A DNA stretch of 6,439 nt, taken from NCBI GenBank assembly GCA_002496845.1, contig DALQ01000074.1, positions 1-6,439 of the forward strand, read 5' to 3'. How positions within the stretch are numbered: position 1 is the stretch's first letter; every line of letters begins with the position of its first letter. Positions 1 to 3,855 of this stretch are shown one piece after another. Source of the DNA: Euryarchaeota archaeon UBA495 (GTDB taxonomy: Archaea > Thermoplasmatota > Poseidoniia > Poseidoniales > Poseidoniaceae). A model generated the notes under the pieces. It saw only the letters and a list, made by a program, of their open reading frames with translations, did not search any database and was not told where the DNA came from. Position numbers and translations under genes: made by a program.

Positions 1-841
1 TGACGGTCACCAACATGCGGCAGTAGACCATACCGTTCTCGCTGGCCTTGATGTCCCCCCCTTCGCAGTCCGATTCGGAAATCCCTCCTTCCACGGCAAG
101 ATTCCGGTCCACGACCATGGCGAAGGTCAGCGACTCCAGCACGTCGCCGACTTCGGCGCGTGCATCGGACGCGACGCTTGCGGGCAGCATGATGCTGCGT
201 TCGTCAACCGCAGTCGAGGCGTTGGGCCATTCACCCAACCCGGTGATCACGGTGTCTTTGATGCGATCGGCAAAGACACCGTCAAAGCCACTGTCGTCGA
301 TGAAACGTACGGCGCGGACCGTTGAACTTGGTGGGCCAGCATCGGCCAATTCTGGATAATCGAACACGTCTGAGGTCCAATTGAGGTTCGTATCGTCAAC
401 CACGCTGGTGATCTCCAGAGGCTGGGCATAGGCGAATTCCTCAGAAAAGAACGAGGTGGTGTGCAAACCTTGCCGCCCAAGGACCACCATGCAGTCCTCA
501 AATTCGACGAAACCGTCGAGTAATTCGGTGCAGACGGACTGCAACTCGGCTGTGTCGTTCGTCCAACCGGATGCGCCCTCGGCGGGCGCACGACGGAATT
601 CCACCTTGGCATCGTAGACCTCGGTTTCGAGTGATTCTTGGAAGAAAATTTGCGACAGCCCAACGCCGTAGGAGAGCACGGTGGTGATGACCAAACTGGC
701 GAGGAACACACCCGCCACGACCGCGAGCCCACGCTCGCGACCGCGCCATGCGGATTGGGTGGCCAAACGAAGGGCGTTTGGGGCGTCCTGCAAAGAGGAC
801 AAACGCTCCTTCAACCGGGCCATGCGTCCTTCCTCGCTCAT
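1..841 (-). CDS. ABC transporter permease, FtsX/MacB/LolC-E type (N-terminal part, runs off the left edge)
   Basis: This open frame begins at the ATG at 841 and continues without a stop to the window edge, giving 280 residues. The product starts with a basic amphipathic stretch (residues 1-37) and one clear membrane helix at about 38-62 (GLAVVAGVFLASLVITTVLS). A long polar, acidic, probably extracytoplasmic region follows. This is the N-terminal layout of MacB/LolC-type permeases: first helix, then a large outer domain, with the remaining helices and FtsX domain expected beyond the edge. The outer region has two cysteine pairs (C104/C117 and C259/C274) that could form disulfides. The start codon overlaps the stop of the ATPase gene as ATGA (841-838), so the two are probably translationally coupled and form one transporter. 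A second in-frame ATG lies at 823, but the overlap favours 841. The substrate cannot be deduced; lipoprotein, peptide or lipid export are family possibilities. Confidence 0.85.
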   Translation of the reverse strand, partial: MSEEGRMARLKERLSSLQDAPNALRLATQSAWRGRERGLAVVAGVFLASLVITTVLSYGVGLSQIFFQESLETEVYDAKVEFRRAPAEGASGWTNDTAELQSVCTELLDGFVEFEDCMVVLGRQGLHTTSFFSEEFAYAQPLEITSVVDDTNLNWTSDVFDYPELADAGPPSSTVRAVRFIDDSGFDGVFADRIKDTVITGLGEWPNASTAVDERSIMLPASVASDARAEVGDVLESLTFAMVVDRNLAVEGGISESDCEGGDIKASENGMVYCRMLVTV

Positions 842-1560
842 TTTTCCTCACCTGCTTCGTCAAGGCCCCAAGCGCTCCGGATGTCGGAGGCCACCGTCTG
901 ACCGTCGCGCAAGAGTAACATGCGGTCGGCCTTGGAAGCCAGGTCTGGATCGTGGGTGACCATCAGGATGGACATCGATTTCGATTCGTCCGCGCACAGG
1001 GACTTGAACAAGGCGAGAACCTCTGCTGCACTTGCAATGTCGAGGTTTCCTGTCGGCTCGTCCGCAAGGAGAAGACGTCGTTCGCCGGCGATGGCACGTG
1101 CGATGGCCACACGCTGTTGTTGACCGCCGGAGAGTTGCTCAGGCACGTGCTCCATGCGGTCGCCGAGTCCGACACGCTCGAGCGCGTGGATGGCTCGCTT
1201 TTCCGCTTCCTTAGAGGAAACACCAGCCACTTCGAGCGCGAAGGCGACATTGTCGATGGCCGACAAGCCATCGATGAGGTGGAAGTCTTGGAAGATCCAT
1301 CCGACTTGATTTCGACGCACATCGACCACGCTGGCCGGGCCCTTCAGCCCGTAGGTGCGGTCGTCCAGCGCAATGCTGCCTTCGTCGCCTGCAAGCAGGC
1401 CACCAATGATGTTCAGCAACGTGGATTTGCCCGAGCCAGATGGCCCCATGAGGGCGACCATCTCGCCTTCTTCGATGGTCATGTCCACGCCTTTGAGGAC
1501 GTGGAGTTTGTTCGCTCCTGAGCCAAATGCCTTGGTGAGGGCTTCAATGCGGAGCATCAT
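838..1560 (-). CDS. ABC transporter ATP-binding protein, LolD/MacB family
   Basis: A 240-residue nucleotide-binding subunit that hydrolyses ATP on the cytoplasmic face to drive the adjacent permease. All core motifs are intact: Walker A GPSGSGKST (39-47), Q-loop glutamine Q91 in IFQDFHL, signature LSGGQQQRVAIARA (143-156), Walker B LLLADEPTGNLD (163-174) with catalytic E168, and switch histidine H203 in MVTHD. The LSGGQQQRVAIARA wording and the length are typical of LolD/MacB/FtsE-like ATPases. The frame stays open upstream to 1644, but those 28 residues do not resemble the family. The product should begin with MMLRIEALTK at 1560 (or the next ATG at 1557). No Shine-Dalgarno sequence precedes it. 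A weak TATA-like stretch lies about 28 nt upstream, so a leaderless start is possible; read-through from the small ORFs upstream is the alternative. The stop overlaps the permease start by 4 nt. Confidence 0.95.
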   Translation of the reverse strand: MMLRIEALTKAFGSGANKLHVLKGVDMTIEEGEMVALMGPSGSGKSTLLNIIGGLLAGDEGSIALDDRTYGLKGPASVVDVRRNQVGWIFQDFHLIDGLSAIDNVAFALEVAGVSSKEAEKRAIHALERVGLGDRMEHVPEQLSGGQQQRVAIARAIAGERRLLLADEPTGNLDIASAAEVLALFKSLCADESKSMSILMVTHDPDLASKADRMLLLRDGQTVASDIRSAWGLDEAGEEK

Positions 1561-1584
1561 GTGATTTTTCGGCCGTGAAAATGG

Positions 1585-1592
1585 TATTTCAA
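1585..1592 (-). promoter_or_regulatory. Weak TATA-like element ahead of the ABC ATPase gene
   Basis: On the minus strand the 80-nt gap between the small ORF and the ATPase gene contains TTGAAATA, centred about 28 nt before the ATG at 1560. That is the spacing expected for a leaderless archaeal promoter. The match to the consensus TTTATATA is poor. The rest of the gap shows no other signal. Confidence 0.2.
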
Positions 1593-1640
1593 CCCATGTT
1601 CGCGGCGGCACCACATGCATCAGGGACGAAGCCAGCGCAA

Positions 1641-1745
1641 TCACTTGCGCCAGCGAAGCCAGCGGGGCAAGAAGCGGATGCCGTTGCGGTGAACCTGACG
1701 GTCGAGCACGTCGGTCACGTAGAGGTCAAGCCAAGGATCCCTCAT
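1641..1745 (-). CDS. Small hypothetical protein B (34 aa), paralogue of its upstream neighbour
   Basis: A 34-residue ORF beginning MRDPWLDLY and containing DRQVHRNGI (residues 15-23), ending in a basic, tryptophan-rich tail (RFLPRWLRWRK). I do not recognise the family. Its ATG (1745-1743) overlaps the TGA of the preceding small ORF as ATGA, suggesting translational coupling. The same peptide DRQVHRNGI and a similar N-terminus occur in that neighbour. Across the nine shared codons the five nucleotide differences are all synonymous, which argues that both frames are translated and constrained. The frame is open further upstream, to 1988, but that part overlaps the neighbour in another frame and is probably spurious. 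The basic aromatic tail could contact membrane or nucleic acid; this is speculation. It lies 80 nt before the ABC ATPase gene. Confidence 0.5.
   Translation of the reverse strand: MRDPWLDLYVTDVLDRQVHRNGIRFLPRWLRWRK
1677..1703 (-). repeat. Diverged repeat copy 2 encoding DRQVHRNGI (in ORF B)
   Basis: These 27 nt encode the same nine residues as 1847-1873, 170 nt away. They differ at five positions, all silent (for example AGG versus CGC for Arg). Weaker similarity extends on both sides, with a probable 12-nt indel. Confidence 0.7.
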
Positions 1746-1927
1746 GCCTTCACCCCCGTGCGGCTGCTGATCCGGTGCGTGCCACCGTACCGCAGCGCAG
1801 GGCATCCAAGGAGAGAGCGGGTGAGCTTGCGCATCCGCTGTCCAAAAATGCCGTTCCTGTGGACCTGGCGGTCCATCGCGTCGTTCACAAAGCGTTCCAG
1901 GTAAATGTCCATGCGTGTGTTCCTCAC
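1742..1927 (-). CDS. Small hypothetical protein A (61 aa), first ORF of the minus-strand cluster
   Basis: A 61-residue ORF with a GTG start at 1927; an internal ATG at 1912 would give 56 residues. I prefer the GTG for two reasons. The N-terminus MRNTRMDIY then aligns with MRDPWLDLY of small ORF B. The GTG also lies about 26 nt from the centre of the TATA box at 1949-1956, fitting leaderless transcription. AGGTGA at 1929-1924 resembles a Shine-Dalgarno sequence for the ATG at 1912, so the start is not settled. Residues 7-27 hold an acidic, probably helical stretch followed by DRQVHRNGI (19-27). The C-terminal half is basic (GQRMRKLTRS). No membrane segment or known domain is visible. It may share an operon with ORF B and the ABC genes, but a functional link is only positional. 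Confidence 0.5.
   Translation of the reverse strand: MRNTRMDIYLERFVNDAMDRQVHRNGIFGQRMRKLTRSLLGCPALRYGGTHRISSRTGVKA
1847..1873 (-). repeat. Diverged repeat copy 1 encoding DRQVHRNGI (in ORF A)
   Basis: Partner of the 1677-1703 copy. The two small ORFs look like an old tandem duplication in which ORF A keeps four additional residues (LERF) between the conserved DIY and the helix. Confidence 0.7.
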
Positions 1928-1948
1928 CTAATACTTGGCGCCGGACCG

Positions 1949-1956
1949 ATATAAAA
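1949..1956 (-). promoter_or_regulatory. Archaeal TATA box for the small-ORF/ABC cluster
   Basis: The minus strand reads GTTTTATATCGG, a good match to the archaeal TATA consensus TTTATATA. Its centre is about 26 nt upstream of the GTG at 1927, the normal spacing to a transcription start, so the mRNA would be leaderless or nearly so. The box directly follows the hairpin of the upstream gene's terminator-like element. Confidence 0.55.
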
Positions 1957-1982
1957 CAGCGGTAAACTGAGGCACACCGCTG
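1953..1982 (-). terminator. Terminator-like hairpin with T-tract downstream of the hydrolase gene
   Basis: On the minus strand CAGCGGT (1982-1976) and ACCGCTG (1963-1957) form a perfect 7-bp stem around a 12-nt loop, followed at once by TTTT (1956-1953). It lies 27 nt after the hydrolase stop codon. Archaea rely mainly on T-tracts, so the hairpin may be secondary or may serve as an operator for the adjoining promoter. Confidence 0.45.
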
Positions 1983-2009
1983 ATGCACTTTCTACACTGG
2001 TGTGGAAAT

Positions 2010-2618
2010 TCAACCGTTTTGCAGGCCCTCGGCCAAGCGCTTCATCTCGGCATAACTGCCCTGCAAACGGTGGTCGTCATCGACCACCGTGAGCGTTGCA
2101 ATTGGGTTCGCTTCCAAGGCCTTCTGGCTGTGCGCCAGCGGCACCACGACGTCGTTTGAGCCGTGCAGGATGGCCGTTGGATGCGGCAAGGCTGGCCACG
2201 CCAGCGGCTTGGCCGCCTCCACGAAGGACCACGGCATCACGACCGGTTCCTCCCAGCCGGGCGGGTGGAAGGTGTGCGCTCCCGACGCTTCCCAGGCCGC
2301 CATGCCCGCTTCACCGAGGTCGGCCCGAAGCAGGTCGAGGTAGCCAAAGGCCGGAGCGAGGAGCACCAAACGAAGGTCAAGCTCGGGCCGCTGCGCCGCG
2401 GCATTGGCGGTGGCGAGACCACCGAAGGACGACCCGATCAGCACGTCGAAGGGCCCCATCTCGTCGATGGCCTCGAGCACGACGCGCGTTTGGCTCGCTT
2501 GATCCCAACCGTGCTTGCGCATGTCGAGCGCGTGCACCTCCCAACCGTGCGAACGCAGCCATTCGGCCTTGCCGCTGTCGGGGCTGCTCCACAGGCCGTG
2601 AGCGAAGGTGGCGCGCAT
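2010..2618 (-). CDS. Alpha/beta hydrolase, YqiA-like small esterase
   Basis: A 202-residue single-domain alpha/beta hydrolase, probably cytoplasmic as no signal peptide is present. The N-terminus has FAHGLWSSPDSGKA (residues 6-18), the oxyanion-hole HG and following loop typical of YqiA/UPF0227-type esterases. The nucleophile elbow is GSSFGG with S64. The acid is D156 in LHGSNDVVVP, and the base is H183 in DDDHRL. The triad is therefore complete and the protein is near the usual family length of about 190-220. The frame extends upstream to 2714, but homology starts at the ATG at 2618; the upstream part crosses the divergent promoter of phoU and is unlikely to be translated. No Shine-Dalgarno sequence is visible. 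The substrate is unknown; carboxylester or thioester hydrolysis is a family expectation. It is divergent from the phosphate genes, and nothing ties it to them functionally except the shared intergenic region. Confidence 0.85.
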   Translation of the reverse strand: MRATFAHGLWSSPDSGKAEWLRSHGWEVHALDMRKHGWDQASQTRVVLEAIDEMGPFDVLIGSSFGGLATANAAAQRPELDLRLVLLAPAFGYLDLLRADLGEAGMAAWEASGAHTFHPPGWEEPVVMPWSFVEAAKPLAWPALPHPTAILHGSNDVVVPLAHSQKALEANPIATLTVVDDDHRLQGSYAEMKRLAEGLQNG

Positions 2619-2673
2619 GAAAAGAAGAGGGGGCGACCTGTTTTGAGGATGGCAGTCGACGGAAGCAACGGTG

Positions 2674-2689
2674 ATATAGAGAACTATAT
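2674..2689. promoter_or_regulatory. phoU promoter with inverted repeat overlapping the TATA box
   Basis: ATATAG-AGAA-CTATAT is a perfect 6-bp inverted repeat with a 4-nt spacer. The left arm lies in GATATAGA, centred about 25 nt before the phoU ATG at 2700, and acts plausibly as its TATA box for a leaderless transcript. The right arm lies between the TATA box and the start. On the minus strand the right-hand TATAG/CTATATC could also serve the divergent hydrolase gene. A regulator bound here would block TBP/TFB or polymerase. Confidence 0.55.
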
Positions 2690-2699
2690 TCTTAGGGCC

Positions 2700-3785
2700 A
2701 TGAAGACGGCTCAAAACGACGTGCTGCCGACCAACGACGTCTTACCCATTGAGTACCGGAAGCTCCAGGTGACCGGGGGCTCGACGTTCATCGTATCCTT
2801 GCCGAAGCCTTGGATTCGTGACCATGGACTCGAACGAGGCACGGTGGTCGGTGTGCAATCCCTCCCGACGGGGGAACTGCGGATCACGCCCACGGAAGTC
2901 AAACCTGTGCGCAGATCTGCCGTGGTCGATTTGGATCATCTTCCAGGTCACGCCTTGTACGACTTCCTCATTGGGTTGTACGTTTCAGGAGCGGACGCGA
3001 TTTCTGTCAGGAAGCGCAAGGGCATGGGACCTCAGGAGCGGCGAATCATTCGATCCTTCCTCCGAGACACGCGTGGCATGGAGGTCGGCGAAGACAGCGA
3101 GGACGGGATGGACATCCTCTCCCTGCTGAAACCAAGTGAACTCTCGCTTCAAGTGTCGCTGAACCGTATGTATCTCCTGGTGACGTCGATCGTGGAAGAT
3201 GCTGCGACCTACCTCAACGACGGCGTCGAGGAGCCCCTTGACGACCTTGAGGAGCGAGAGCGGCAAATCGATGCTCGTCGCTTGCTCATCGATCGACAAG
3301 TGGCCATGGCCTTGGAATCTCCGAACATCGAACGCACCCTTGGCGTGACGCGACTTCAAGCCGTGGAACACCTCGCCATGGCGAGGGCGCTCGAGCGCAT
3401 GGGTGACCACGCGAGGTCCTTTGCCAACATCGTGCTGAACCATCGAGAAGGGCTGAATCCAGCGTTGATTTCCGAACCCTGTCGGCATTTGGACGTCTGG
3501 CTTGGTTCCCTTCGCACGGTCATCAGGAACATCTACGTCAAGGACGTCAATCACGTCATCGACGCAAAACGGGAGCTTGAGCAGTCGATTGAGGCCTTGG
3601 AAGCGTTTGAAGAAAGCATCATTGAGCACGGCAAAGGAAACCAGAACAACAGCGTCATCCTGTTTCGCTTTACGGAAAAGATACGCCGCCTCTGTGCCTA
3701 CACCATCGACCTCTCAGAGACCCAGATCAACATGGTGATGGGCGCGTTGGTCGGCATCGACGCTTCTCGCTCCGAAACATTATGA
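2700..3785 (+). CDS. phoU: AbrB-PhoU phosphate uptake regulator
   Basis: A 361-residue protein. Residues about 18-60 form an AbrB/SpoVT-like domain (YRKLQVTGGSTFIVSLPKPW, then a GLERGTVV turn), a DNA-binding fold common at the N-terminus of archaeal PhoU-like proteins. The rest is largely helical with two PhoU-type bundles. The first has a canonical metal-binding motif, ERMGDHA (E232, D236). The equivalent in the second bundle reads EKIRR (E326, R330), so the usual aspartate is missing. The frame is open upstream to 2163, but the ATG at 2700 matches the TATA spacing and the domain boundary. The N-terminus carries an odd tandem peptide, NDVLP-T-NDVLP (6-16). The transporter follows 70 nt downstream, with its own promoter. 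It probably senses phosphate status, directly or through the transporter, and represses transcription. The regulatory role is inferred from domain content and position. Confidence 0.9.
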   Translation: MKTAQNDVLPTNDVLPIEYRKLQVTGGSTFIVSLPKPWIRDHGLERGTVVGVQSLPTGELRITPTEVKPVRRSAVVDLDHLPGHALYDFLIGLYVSGADAISVRKRKGMGPQERRIIRSFLRDTRGMEVGEDSEDGMDILSLLKPSELSLQVSLNRMYLLVTSIVEDAATYLNDGVEEPLDDLEERERQIDARRLLIDRQVAMALESPNIERTLGVTRLQAVEHLAMARALERMGDHARSFANIVLNHREGLNPALISEPCRHLDVWLGSLRTVIRNIYVKDVNHVIDAKRELEQSIEALEAFEESIIEHGKGNQNNSVILFRFTEKIRRLCAYTIDLSETQINMVMGALVGIDASRSETL

Positions 3786-3798
3786 GCCCCCCAAATCC

Positions 3799-3818
3799 AT
3801 AGTCTATATAGTCTATAT
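3799..3818 (+). promoter_or_regulatory. Promoter/operator of the pit gene with tandem and inverted repeats
   Basis: Two perfect tandem copies of TAGTCTATA (3800-3808, 3809-3817) form nested inverted repeats, ATAG-T-CTAT (3799-3807) and ATATAG-T-CTATAT (3806-3818). TCTATATA at 3803-3810 resembles an archaeal TATA box and predicts a start near 3834 with a roughly 20-nt leader. The arms match those at the phoU promoter, but the spacer is 1 nt here and 4 nt there. Confidence 0.55.
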
Positions 3819-3848
3819 TGGGTTAGAAGGAATACCCATTCCTGCTCC

Positions 3849-3852
3849 GGAG
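3849..3852 (+). promoter_or_regulatory. Possible ribosome binding site of pit
   Basis: GGAG lies 3 nt before the ATG at 3856. The spacing is short, but it supports this ATG, which is also where PiT homology begins. Confidence 0.4.
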
Positions 3853-3855
3853 AAC

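Noticed and set aside
952..1521. 189-codon plus-strand frame opposite the ABC ATPase
   Set aside because: It is the complement of a gene with all ABC motifs intact, and no independent signal supports it.
1561..1644. 28-residue N-terminal extension of the ABC ATPase
   Set aside because: It does not resemble the family start, and MMLRIEALTK at 1560 is the normal LolD-type N-terminus.
1746..1988. Upstream extension of small ORF B to a 115-codon frame
   Set aside because: It overlaps ORF A in another frame and crosses the TATA box and hairpin. The paralogy places the start of B at 1745.
1994..2003. Short inverted repeat ACAC-TG-GTGT just after the hydrolase stop
   Set aside because: Arms of four bases are easily expected by chance. 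The 7-bp hairpin next to it is the better candidate.
2163..2699. Long N-terminal extension of the phoU reading frame (179 additional codons)
   Set aside because: It is antisense to the alpha/beta hydrolase with its intact triad and crosses the promoter. Family homology begins after the ATG at 2700.
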